Of a stretch of DNA of 43,243 nucleotides, positions 1-7,626 are shown piece by piece; the stretch's first letter is position 1, and each line of letters opens with the position of its first letter. The stretch covers positions 1-43,243 of the forward strand of contig CAZKMA010000040.1 in assembly GCA_964553615.1 (NCBI GenBank), given 5' to 3'. The notes beneath the pieces were generated by a model that was given only the letters and a program-made list of their open reading frames with translations, was not told the DNA's origin and searched no databases. A program made the position numbers and the translations under genes. Source of the stretch: DATKUC01 sp964553615. Lineage in GTDB: Bacteria; Spirochaetota; Spirochaetia; DSM-27196; DATKUC01.

Positions 1-25
1 CAGAACTCCGACCGGCGTATGGTAA

Positions 26-151
26 CTTTTCAACAATCTGCGTGGCAGTAAGGACTGCCTGAACGGAAAGTATAATTCGGTGCTGTCGCTCTATCATGAC
101 CAGGGGAATATAGCCGCGAAGACGCTGAATTTCGAACGTACCATCTCGGTC
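26..151 (+). pseudogene. PdxA-family dehydrogenase remnant (4-hydroxythreonine-4-phosphate dehydrogenase-like)
   Basis: Reading from base 26 in frame gives about 42 residues that match the metal-binding segment of PdxA-type dehydrogenases: a G-K-Y-N-S-V stretch followed by SLYHDQGNIAAKTLNFERT, close to the family's MYHDQG(H/Q)I-A-x-K-x-x-GF-(D/E)RG. A TAA stop at 23-25 lies in the same frame just upstream, and after the T-I-S-V residues the expected glycine-rich continuation is missing; the sequence runs instead into the 3' end of the next gene. PdxA oxidises 4-phosphohydroxy-L-threonine for pyridoxal phosphate synthesis; PdxA2 relatives act on four-carbon sugar-acid phosphates. Either a decayed gene fragment or a chimeric contig end; no intact function can be claimed. 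Confidence 0.6.
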
Positions 152-167
152 GCGGTAAGGGAAAGGA

Positions 168-2654
168 TCAGCGCTGAGGAGGAAGTGCTGCCTCAAGGGA
201 GATGGTTGCGCCGCCGAGAGCTTCGGCGTGCGCAGGATGGCAGGTGAAGAGTACGGTCTGATATCTTGCGGCAAACTCCTTGATCGCACCTGCCGCAAGG
301 GCTCTCCGGGCCGGATCCATGTCGACCATCGGGTCGTCGAGGACGAGAAATCCGCCCTGGCTACCCAGCAGTTGCTCGGCCATTACCAGGCGCAATGCGA
401 GTGCAACGGTGTCCCGAGTGCCCCAGGAAAGCAGCGGGAAGGGGAGATCGGTTCCGTCGTTTCCGGTGAAGGACACCGGTGCGGCTCCGCTCATCGTTGC
501 CCCTGAAATCCGTCCATTTGAGAGTGTGTTGAGATACACGGAAAACCGTTGCTGGTAGGCGGTGAAGGTGGCTGAATCGACTGTATCCACAAGCGTTCGC
601 ATGCGCTCCTGTACACGCGCCACCGCTTCCCCGGCGGTTTTCAGTCGTTCGTGCTCGGCAATTGCATCCGTGAGTCTGCCCTCCATTGTCTCTACCGATT
701 CTTCCGGGAGTCCGACCTCCGCACGGGCGCGATCCTGAAGGAGTGTGGAAAGCTCCGCCTCATCCCGGCGCAGTTGACGTTCGAGCTCATCGACGTGGGT
801 GAAAAACTCTTCCGGCGCAGCGAAACCTTCGGGCAGGGCGGCAGCGGTGGTGAGTCGGGCGCGGAGTTCTTCCTGTCTTTGAGCCTTGCGGCCAACTTCG
901 ACGACGAGCGCGTCAAAGCTGCCATATTTGTCGGATAGTTCAGCGATCTCCTTTGTCAGCCGTTCCTGCTCACGTCTCGTCTCCATTACCACCTGATCGA
1001 ATCGGGCACGGTCGCCGGCAATGTCCTCAATGGATCGGGGCGAATCCTCGGTATCCTCGGCTCCTTCCCGGATCAGGTCGTCAAGATCATCCTCCCCGAG
1101 GGCCTTCGTAAACCGGTCGCGAAGGAGCTCGACCTCCTGTTTCTTCAGGTCATGTCTGCGGATCAGGCCCTCGAGCTCATCCGCATTCGTGACGCCAAAG
1201 GTGGAAAGAAGCTCTTTGCGTGCATCCTCGGCTGTGCTGAGGTCCGCCGCTACGCGGTCGGCTTCCCCCGTGCCGGAGGTAACGGAAATCTCGGCGTCGG
1301 GAAGCTGGATTGTAAGGCTTCCCTCGAACAGGCGTTCTTCCGTGGCGTCCGCGGCCAGGTCGATCTTCGACGATGGTGTGCGAACTCCACCCACCGTTGC
1401 ATGGAATTCGTTTCGTGCATGAATACGCATGGACAGCTTCGAAGCGGCAAGCATTGCGTTTCCGGATTGGATCCTCTGTTCAAGAGCGCGCAGCGTATCC
1501 GCCTGTTCGTTGTCGGGAGCGCTGATCTCCAGAAGCGCCTGCTCGGCCTTCCGAAGCTCATCCCGCATGCTCGAAAGTTCCGCCGCGCGCTTTCCCACGG
1601 TTCGGGCGCGCTCGGCCGCCCGCGCGGCGTCGAGCTCCTTAACCAGCAGCGCGGATTTCTCGACTGCGCGGTTCAATTCAGGTCCTATTGCCGACAGACG
1701 ATCCTCGGCAACAGGCAACCGCCGGAGCGTTTTCTGCTGTTCGCCGATTTCAGCGTCCACCGCGCGCAACTCGCTTTCAAGCGTCTGACGTTCGCGGACA
1801 CCTTCGCGCAGCGGGACGAGTCGTTCAAGCTCGTTCTTCGCGCTTTGCGTTCCCGACTCGAGATGTCGAATCTTTTCATTCAGCTCATCTATTTCCCGCT
1901 CAGCGGAGAGTGCCTGGTCCAGCAGACGTCTCATGCCCTCCAGGCGGTAGAAGGATCCAAGGACACTTCCGACGTTTTTGCGGTGCGGGTTTTCTATTCC
2001 GCGTCCGTCGCGCGGGAGGTGTCTGTTCCGGTCCCAGTTGCTGAAATAGCCTTCATAGCGAGCGTCGATAACTGCCTGCAGACGCTCAACCGAAATGCCG
2101 CCGGTCTCCATGACAGCACGCCGGAGGACAGATCCGAGCTCGTCTCTCACCTCATCTTCCGGATCCAGCACTTTCCGTCCGAGGGCGAGGGAAGACTGAC
2201 CAGTAAGAAGGACCTCCCGTACCGATGCCGGTCCCGCAGGAAGCAGCGTCATCAGCCGACGCTCCACCTCCGCATCCTGCGTGGTTTCAACGCCGGCATG
2301 GTCCACCAGACGGGATCTTCCCTGACGATTTCCTCGAGCCCAGGTGCGCTCGAGAGAATACCGGCCTTCCGGTTTGCGAAAAGTCAGCGAGACTCTCACC
2401 GTGTCGCCCGCGCTATACGCCGTTTCTGCGCTGACTACCGTCCCGGCGCTTCGGGGCAGGACCGGACCGATGGTGGTTTCAAAGGCACGGGGAGTCAATC
2501 CGGTAGGCGTCAGAAGGACGTGGCTCAGCGCACGAAACAGCGTCGACTTGCCCGCCTCGTTCGGGCCGAGAATAACGGTGAGCCCCGTCAAGAACTCCAC
2601 GCTTCTATTCCGGACGGCCGCAAATGGGGAGAGCGAGAGTCGTTCAAGTATCAC
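168..2654 (-). CDS. SbcC/YhaN-like ATPase of a DNA repair nuclease complex
   Basis: 828-residue SMC/Rad50-type ATPase. Walker A GPNEAGKST lies at about residues 30-38, long heptad-rich coiled-coil arms fill the middle, and an ABC-type signature region (LLSWGTRDTVALALRL) and Walker B (FLVLDDPMVDMDP) lie in the last 90 residues. Head-coil-head ATPases of this type pair with an Mre11-like nuclease to process DNA ends; that partner is the gene immediately upstream. No CxxC zinc hook is visible: the only cysteine I see is in the C-terminal TCHPAH segment. This is more like the YhaN branch (COG4717) than classical SbcC. The GTG start at 2654 was chosen because GGAGG sits just upstream; the frame stays open for 15 more codons, but these would overlap the upstream gene further. 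It overlaps that gene's end by 11 bases, implying coupled translation. Confidence 0.85.
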   Translation of the reverse strand: MILERLSLSPFAAVRNRSVEFLTGLTVILGPNEAGKSTLFRALSHVLLTPTGLTPRAFETTIGPVLPRSAGTVVSAETAYSAGDTVRVSLTFRKPEGRYSLERTWARGNRQGRSRLVDHAGVETTQDAEVERRLMTLLPAGPASVREVLLTGQSSLALGRKVLDPEDEVRDELGSVLRRAVMETGGISVERLQAVIDARYEGYFSNWDRNRHLPRDGRGIENPHRKNVGSVLGSFYRLEGMRRLLDQALSAEREIDELNEKIRHLESGTQSAKNELERLVPLREGVRERQTLESELRAVDAEIGEQQKTLRRLPVAEDRLSAIGPELNRAVEKSALLVKELDAARAAERARTVGKRAAELSSMRDELRKAEQALLEISAPDNEQADTLRALEQRIQSGNAMLAASKLSMRIHARNEFHATVGGVRTPSSKIDLAADATEERLFEGSLTIQLPDAEISVTSGTGEADRVAADLSTAEDARKELLSTFGVTNADELEGLIRRHDLKKQEVELLRDRFTKALGEDDLDDLIREGAEDTEDSPRSIEDIAGDRARFDQVVMETRREQERLTKEIAELSDKYGSFDALVVEVGRKAQRQEELRARLTTAAALPEGFAAPEEFFTHVDELERQLRRDEAELSTLLQDRARAEVGLPEESVETMEGRLTDAIAEHERLKTAGEAVARVQERMRTLVDTVDSATFTAYQQRFSVYLNTLSNGRISGATMSGAAPVSFTGNDGTDLPFPLLSWGTRDTVALALRLVMAEQLLGSQGGFLVLDDPMVDMDPARRALAAGAIKEFAARYQTVLFTCHPAHAEALGGATISLEAALPPQR

Positions 2655-3759
2655 GTCTTGCCTCCTGCAGCATATCGTAGGCTGCAGACAGCGCAGCACT
2701 GTCTTCTTCGTCCAGGAAGGTAGAGAGCAGCTGGCCGGCGAGTGACCCGTCGGAGAACTCCGCGCGAATCCGTTCAGGTGTCAATGCTTCACGTACACCC
2801 GTTTCGTCGAGGAGAAGATGGAACACATCCCGGCCAATCTCCGCCTCCAGCGTGTTCAGCGCTTCTCTGGATTCGGGGACAAGGGTGCCGGACACCACGA
2901 GGCGGAGCAGAAGGTTGTTCTCGAGGCCGGCAACCTGGCTTCTGCCGAGCGCGGAGAAGTCGGTATCCACCTCAATCTTCAGGGGGCGAATCTCGAAGCG
3001 GTACGTACCGGTGGAAATTGCACGGACGGTGATCTTCCGTTCACTGGAGACATCAATGATGAACGCGTTTCCCCCGTGTGTACAGTCGAAACCGTCCGGC
3101 TCGGGAGTCCCGGGATTGAAGACACGGTCGCCCGCGTTCGGATGCTCCGGATATATGATGTGGCTGTGGCCGAGCAGCCAGAGATCCGGGTGGAGCGCGC
3201 GCAACTCCTCGGCACTCATCGGGTAGTACTGACCCTCCGGGTCGGGGGAGATCCCCGAGAGACTTCCGTGGGCAACACCGATATGGACATCAACATCTTC
3301 TATACGCGTCTGGGCCGTTATCCAGTCCACGCCGTTCGTGTGTGAATGCTTCGCAAAGCAGGGCGCGGGATAGACCGCCGCAGAAACGCCGTAGTGGCGA
3401 AGGTCCACCGCCTGCGGGGTATCGATGAGCAGCGTCCGGTCTCCCGCTTCCGCGCGGAAACGAATCCAGAGATCGCTCTTCGGTCCGGCAAAATCGTGGT
3501 TTCCCGGAAGGACCACGGCAACCTCGCCGTCGAACCGTTCGAGCGACTGCGCCGCCCGGCGGATATCCGCGACTGCGTGCCTCGGGCGGTCGAACAGGTC
3601 GCCTGCAATGACAAGGATATTGCACTGTTCGCTGTTGGCCCGCTCGACCAGCGTCTCGAGAGCGGTGAAACGCGCCTCACTGAGGCGCGACTGTACTTCC
3701 GGATAGGCTGCGAATTTCATTCCGAGATGGAGGTCGGCGGTGTGAAGGATTCGTACCAT
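2644..3759 (-). CDS. SbcD/YhaO-like DNA repair exonuclease (Mre11-type metallophosphoesterase)
   Basis: 371-residue calcineurin-like phosphoesterase. The two-metal motifs appear in order: HTADLHLG at residues 6-13, AGDLFDRP, PGNHDF, VAHGSL and LGHSH. These are the signature of SbcD/Mre11/YhaO nucleases, which cut DNA ends and hairpins with an SbcC/Rad50-type ATPase. That ATPase follows directly and overlaps this gene's stop codon. The C-terminal 120 residues form a capping/partner-binding region with little recognisable motif. The ATG at 3759 is preceded by GGTGGA at suitable spacing; a GTG four codons upstream (3771) is an alternative. The gene lies 19 bases after era on the same strand, so the three may be one operon. 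Confidence 0.87.
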   Translation of the reverse strand: MVRILHTADLHLGMKFAAYPEVQSRLSEARFTALETLVERANSEQCNILVIAGDLFDRPRHAVADIRRAAQSLERFDGEVAVVLPGNHDFAGPKSDLWIRFRAEAGDRTLLIDTPQAVDLRHYGVSAAVYPAPCFAKHSHTNGVDWITAQTRIEDVDVHIGVAHGSLSGISPDPEGQYYPMSAEELRALHPDLWLLGHSHIIYPEHPNAGDRVFNPGTPEPDGFDCTHGGNAFIIDVSSERKITVRAISTGTYRFEIRPLKIEVDTDFSALGRSQVAGLENNLLLRLVVSGTLVPESREALNTLEAEIGRDVFHLLLDETGVREALTPERIRAEFSDGSLAGQLLSTFLDEEDSAALSAAYDMLQEARRDT

Positions 3760-3778
3760 AGAGCTTTCCACCGTGCGG

Positions 3779-4657
3779 CTATCGGCTCAGGCGCCTGAGC
3801 AGAGCATCGTCTGCGCGCCAGTTGGATGAGACCTTAACCCGCAGATCGAGATAGATCGTGTAGGGGAAGAGCTTAGCGAGCTCCTTCCTGGCGGTATCCC
3901 GAATCTGGCGGATCCGCTCTCCTCCGTTTCCAACGACAATGCCCTTCTGAGATTCCCGTTCCACCATGATGAAGGCGCGGATCCAGAGCGTCTTGCCGTT
4001 TTCTTTGACTTCAATGTCGGGTACCTCGACGAATATGGAATGCGGTATCTCCTGACGGGTCAGGTTCATTGCCTTTTCACGAATAATCTCGGATACCCTG
4101 AATTGCGGATCCTGGTCTGTGTAGATGTCGGCCGGATACATCGCCTCACCTTCGGGAGCAGCCTCGAACAGCGCGGTCCTCAGGTCATCCATCCCGGTGC
4201 CCTCGAGGGCAGAGATGCGGACGCAGCGAGCCGCGGAAACCGATTCTGCGATGAACTGTTCAATGCCGGCGGGATCGCTTCGCGGGGAGTCCGTTTTGTT
4301 GACCGCAGCGAGAATTCTGCCGCCGTTTGCATGGATGAGCCCGGCAAGTTCCTGCTCCTCCTTTCCCGGGGGGCGTGAAGAGTCCACCACGTAGAGTGTC
4401 AGGTCACTCTCCTGTACTGCCTGTGAGACGAGATCCTTCATGTGAAGGTTGAACTTCCGTTCGGAGTAATGAAATCCAGGGGTGTCTATGAAGACGATTT
4501 GTCCACGCGGCTCGGTTACAATTCCACGAATCTTGTTCCGCGTGGTCTGCGGAATAGGGGAGACGATGGATACCTTGTGGCCGCACAGTGCGTTCAGGAG
4601 CGTGGATTTACCACTGGATGGCCTTCCCACAATTGCCACAAACGCGGATTTACTCAT
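3779..4657 (-). CDS. era: GTPase Era
   Basis: 292-residue Era, the essential GTPase that binds the 3' end of 16S rRNA and helps mature the 30S subunit. G1 (GRPSSGKSTLLN) is at residues 10-21, the G2 region has IPQTTRNKI, G3 is DTPG and G4 is NKTD. The C-terminal KH domain carries the diagnostic VERESQKGIVVGNGGERI. Length is typical (about 300). The frame is open for 91 more codons upstream, including a poly-Ser run, but that part is antisense to the clpP region and has no Era homology; the ATG at 4657 has GGGAGG eight bases upstream. It heads a minus-strand run with the SbcCD-like pair. Confidence 0.95.
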   Translation of the reverse strand: MSKSAFVAIVGRPSSGKSTLLNALCGHKVSIVSPIPQTTRNKIRGIVTEPRGQIVFIDTPGFHYSERKFNLHMKDLVSQAVQESDLTLYVVDSSRPPGKEEQELAGLIHANGGRILAAVNKTDSPRSDPAGIEQFIAESVSAARCVRISALEGTGMDDLRTALFEAAPEGEAMYPADIYTDQDPQFRVSEIIREKAMNLTRQEIPHSIFVEVPDIEVKENGKTLWIRAFIMVERESQKGIVVGNGGERIRQIRDTARKELAKLFPYTIYLDLRVKVSSNWRADDALLRRLSR

Positions 4658-4684
4658 GCATGCTACCTCCCCCTCACGAGCGCA

Positions 4685-4713
4685 ATTATAGTTCGCCCGG
4701 CCCGACATTGGAA
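4685..4713 (-). promoter_or_regulatory. Putative sigma-70 promoter for era
   Basis: A perfect minus-strand -10 box TATAAT (4685-4690) lies 27 bases upstream of the era start, with a weak -35 (TTCCAA, 4708-4713) at 17-base spacing. It sits in the 178-base gap between divergent era and clpP. Called by pattern only. Confidence 0.35.
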
Positions 4714-4835
4714 TACGGCAGAAACCTTTTTCCCTGCCGGAGCGCGGGAGCAGGCAGCTCGATATTGCCCAGAGGCCGAATTCGGGGTACTTTATGGGTG
4801 TATCACGACACACGACGAGAGAGGAATCGACATTG

Positions 4836-5465
4836 ATGGACGAATGGAGACTTTGGCTACGCGCGGAAGGCGAGGAAGAGGAAGAAGAAGAGGAGAAGCC
4901 CCAGGGACCCGGACCGGATTTCGGAGCCATGTATCAGAAGATGCTCAAGACGCGCACCATTCTTCTGTCGGGCGAAATCAACAAGAATCTCGCTGAGACC
5001 GTGGTCCGCCAGCTGCTGCTCCTTGAAGATATGGGCGATGACCCAATCAAGGTGTTCATAGACTCACCGGGTGGGGATGCGGATGCCGGATATGCGATAT
5101 TCGACATGATGCGTTTCGTCAAACCGGAAGTGCATGTGGTGGGGATGGGGCTGGTGGCAAGCGCAGGGGCGATTATACTTCTCGCTGCGCCAAAAGAGCA
5201 CCGTCTTGCGCTGCCGAACTCGCACTATCTCATCCACCAGCCGCTGAGCGGAATGAGAGGTGTGGCGACGGCAATCGAGATTCATGCCCGGGAAATCGAA
5301 CGGATGCGGCAGCGGATAAACCGCCTCATTGCAGAGGAGACTGGTATATCCCTGGAACAGGTGGAAAAGGACACCGATCGCGACTACTGGATGAACGCCG
5401 AGGAGGCTCTGAAGTACGGGCTCGTTTCGCGCGTCATTCACCATCGGGACGAGATGGGCGCATAG
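4836..5465 (+). CDS. clpP: ATP-dependent Clp protease proteolytic subunit (ClpP family, acidic N-terminus)
   Basis: 209-residue serine protease subunit that stacks into the ClpP barrel and degrades proteins unfolded by ClpX/ClpA-type ATPases. The oxyanion segment is FIDSPGG; the catalytic Ser is in GLVASAGAI (standard: GxAASMGA), the His in PNSHYLIHQPL, and the Asp in KDTDRDYWMNAEEA, so the triad looks complete. The N-terminus is unusual: after about 12 residues comes a run of eight glutamates, then a Gly/Pro linker, before the core. N-terminal residues of ClpP form the axial pore loops, so this acidic segment may change gating or ATPase docking. The ATG at 4836 has GAGAGG upstream; an in-frame ATG at 4794 would add 14 residues without a good ribosome site. 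purC follows after 7 bases. Confidence 0.88.
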   Translation: MDEWRLWLRAEGEEEEEEEEKPQGPGPDFGAMYQKMLKTRTILLSGEINKNLAETVVRQLLLLEDMGDDPIKVFIDSPGGDADAGYAIFDMMRFVKPEVHVVGMGLVASAGAIILLAAPKEHRLALPNSHYLIHQPLSGMRGVATAIEIHAREIERMRQRINRLIAEETGISLEQVEKDTDRDYWMNAEEALKYGLVSRVIHHRDEMGA

Positions 5466-5472
5466 GCAGGTC

Positions 5473-6435
5473 ATGGCAGAGGACGAGCGTCCTTCGCTCT
5501 ATCCCGGATGGGAAGAACGGGGAAAGATATGGCTTCCCACAGGGCTTACGGTCCACAGCGGAAAGGTCAGGGATGTCATAGACCTCGGTTCCGAGCTGAT
5601 AATTACCACCACGGACCGAGTATCCGCATTTGACCGGATACTCGGGCTCGTGCCGTATAAGGGCGAGATCCTGAACAGGCTCTCCCTCTTCTGGTTCGAG
5701 AAGACCCAGGACATCGTTCCAAATCATATCATTGATCAGGTCTCCGGACGAACTGTCCGGGCGGCAAAGTGCACGGTTTTCCCGGTTGAGGTGGTTGTTC
5801 GCGGCTATCTGACCGGGTCGGCCTGGCGGGACTATCAGGCGGGGCGTGCTGTTTCGGGGGTGACGCTCCCGAGCGGGCTTCGCTTCAACGAGCGTCTGGA
5901 TCAGCCCATTATTACGCCTTCAACGAAGGAAGAACAGGGTGCTCACGATCGACCGATATCGGCACGAGAGATTGTAACGAGTGGACTCGTGCCTCCTCAC
6001 CTGTGGACCCAGATTGAACAGTCGGCTCTGGCGCTGTTTCGCCGCGGAACCGAAATTGCAGCCGAACGGGGACTCATCCTGGTGGACACCAAGTACGAGT
6101 TCGGTATGCTGGACGGTCAGCTGATTCTTGCGGACGAGGTGCACACTCCCGATTCATCCCGCTACTTTTATGCCGACACATACAAGAGCCGGTTCGAGGC
6201 GGGAGAACGACAGCGACAGATGGACAAGGAGTTTCTGCGCAACTGGCTCGCCGACCACGGCTTCACCGGAGATGGAGATCCGCCCGTCATCCCGGAAACC
6301 GTCATCGAAGAGTTATCGAACCGCTACCGGACAACCTTCGGGGAGATTACGGGCAACCGTTTTACATCCGAAGGTCTTTCTCCTGAAGCAGAGCGGGAAA
6401 CTATTCTGTATACTATTCACGAATGGATGAAATAG
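5473..6435 (+). CDS. purC: Phosphoribosylaminoimidazole-succinocarboxamide synthase (SAICAR synthetase)
   Basis: 320-residue PurC, which joins CAIR and aspartate with ATP to make SAICAR in de novo purine synthesis, in the cytosol. Visible motifs include SGKVRDVIDL (nucleotide-binding strand region), TTDRVSAFDRI, PVEVVVRGYLTGSAWRDY and KEEQGAHDRPIS. The length fits the longer PurC type of about 300 residues with a C-terminal extension, rather than the 240-residue E. coli form. The ATG is preceded by AGGCAGG. It starts 7 bases after clpP and its last 13 bases overlap the next start, so clpP-purC-EEP are probably co-transcribed, although the functions are unrelated. Confidence 0.95.
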   Translation: MAEDERPSLYPGWEERGKIWLPTGLTVHSGKVRDVIDLGSELIITTTDRVSAFDRILGLVPYKGEILNRLSLFWFEKTQDIVPNHIIDQVSGRTVRAAKCTVFPVEVVVRGYLTGSAWRDYQAGRAVSGVTLPSGLRFNERLDQPIITPSTKEEQGAHDRPISAREIVTSGLVPPHLWTQIEQSALALFRRGTEIAAERGLILVDTKYEFGMLDGQLILADEVHTPDSSRYFYADTYKSRFEAGERQRQMDKEFLRNWLADHGFTGDGDPPVIPETVIEELSNRYRTTFGEITGNRFTSEGLSPEAERETILYTIHEWMK

Positions 6436-7616
6436 TCCGTGTCTCCATCAGAGGCACGACCACGAAGAATCTGCTATTTGCCTTCTTGATTCTTATGCTC
6501 GGCTTCGCCCCGGCCGTGGGGGCGCAGGCCCAGCAGGCCGTCCCGCAACGGCAGAACGCCCGGGACTCGCACCGGGGTGTCTCGGTCACGCTGCTCTCGT
6601 ATAACGTTGACAATCTTTTCGATGCAACCGCGAACGGAACCGAGTATCCGGAGTTCAGACCGAGCTCGGGTCGCTGGACCGATCGGCTCTACCGGGTACG
6701 GCTTGAGAATACCGCCCGGGTAATCTCGGACTCGGTTCCCCACGGCCCGGACATCGTGGTGCTCCAGGAGATTGAAAACCAGGCGGTACTGAAGACGCTT
6801 GCCGACGAGTATCTGCGCCGCGGAGGGTATCGGTATTCGGTGATGGTTCCGGTTCCCGGTTCGGCAATCAACGTAGGCGTTCTCAGTCGTTTTCCGGTGA
6901 CCGGGGTGCTTGCCCACGAAGTGCGTGCCGAGACGACGCACCCGCTTCGCAACATCCTTGAGGTGACAATTGACGTGCACGGAGTGCCTCTTACCCTGTT
7001 TGCCTGCCACTGGAAGGCAAAGTCCGGCGGTGCGTTGCGGACCGAGGAAGCTCGTCGAATCGCCGCTCACATCATCATTACCCGTATGGGCAGGATATTG
7101 CAGGCAAATCCTTCAGCGGAAGCGCTGGTCGTCGGTGATCTGAACGAAAGCGAGGACGAGTACGAACGAATCGGTGGACAGTATCGGACTGCCATCATCA
7201 ATGTAGATCCTCATGAGCCGTCCACGGGTGTCGACCCCGCGCACATCCCGTCGGATTACGCGAAGGACAGCATCTTCGTGGTGGATCATGCGGCCGATCT
7301 GGCTCCGGTCGTCCGTGCGCTCGGCGGGGAGTCTGCCGGACATCTGGTGCTCTTTTCGCCCTGGGGCTCAGTCCGAAACGGTTCAGATTCCGGCAGTTAC
7401 TGGTACCGGGGTTCATGGGAAACCATAGATCAGTTCCTGCTTGCTCCCGGTCTCCTCGACAATCACGGGCTGACACTTGCCGGATTTGATGTCGTTACCC
7501 GCGACTACCTCGTGAACCGCCTGGGTCATCCGCGAAAATGGCAGTCCCGGATTGGCTCCGGATATTCGGACCATCTTCCCATCCTGCTTACCCTGACGGT
7601 CCTGAAGCCGCAATAG
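6423..7616 (+). CDS. Exported endonuclease/exonuclease/phosphatase (EEP) family protein
   Basis: 397 residues. The N-terminus has basic residues, a hydrophobic stretch at about 16-34 and a GAQAQQ cleavage-like site, so it is probably exported. The rest is a DNase I-like fold: SYNVDNLFDA, a metal-binding Glu in VLQEIEN, SRFPVTG, ACHWKAKSGG, VVGDLNESEDEYE and a C-terminal GYSDHLPILLTL. Members hydrolyse phosphodiester or phosphomonoester bonds in nucleic acids, lipids or signalling nucleotides; the substrate cannot be read from the sequence. The start overlaps the purC stop by 13 bases. Convergent with polB, 10 bases between the two stops. Confidence 0.85.
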   Translation: MDEIVRVSIRGTTTKNLLFAFLILMLGFAPAVGAQAQQAVPQRQNARDSHRGVSVTLLSYNVDNLFDATANGTEYPEFRPSSGRWTDRLYRVRLENTARVISDSVPHGPDIVVLQEIENQAVLKTLADEYLRRGGYRYSVMVPVPGSAINVGVLSRFPVTGVLAHEVRAETTHPLRNILEVTIDVHGVPLTLFACHWKAKSGGALRTEEARRIAAHIIITRMGRILQANPSAEALVVGDLNESEDEYERIGGQYRTAIINVDPHEPSTGVDPAHIPSDYAKDSIFVVDHAADLAPVVRALGGESAGHLVLFSPWGSVRNGSDSGSYWYRGSWETIDQFLLAPGLLDNHGLTLAGFDVVTRDYLVNRLGHPRKWQSRIGSGYSDHLPILLTLTVLKPQ

Positions 7617-7626
7617 CCCCGCGCGT

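Noticed and set aside
1152..2723. A 523-codon open frame on the plus strand
   Set aside because: It is antisense to the SbcC-like gene, which has clear ATPase motifs; the opposite frame has no recognisable motif and reflects GC-rich codon bias.
4658..4930. N-terminal extension of Era with a poly-Ser run
   Set aside because: The run is antisense to the Glu codons of clpP, and a strong ribosome site supports the later start.
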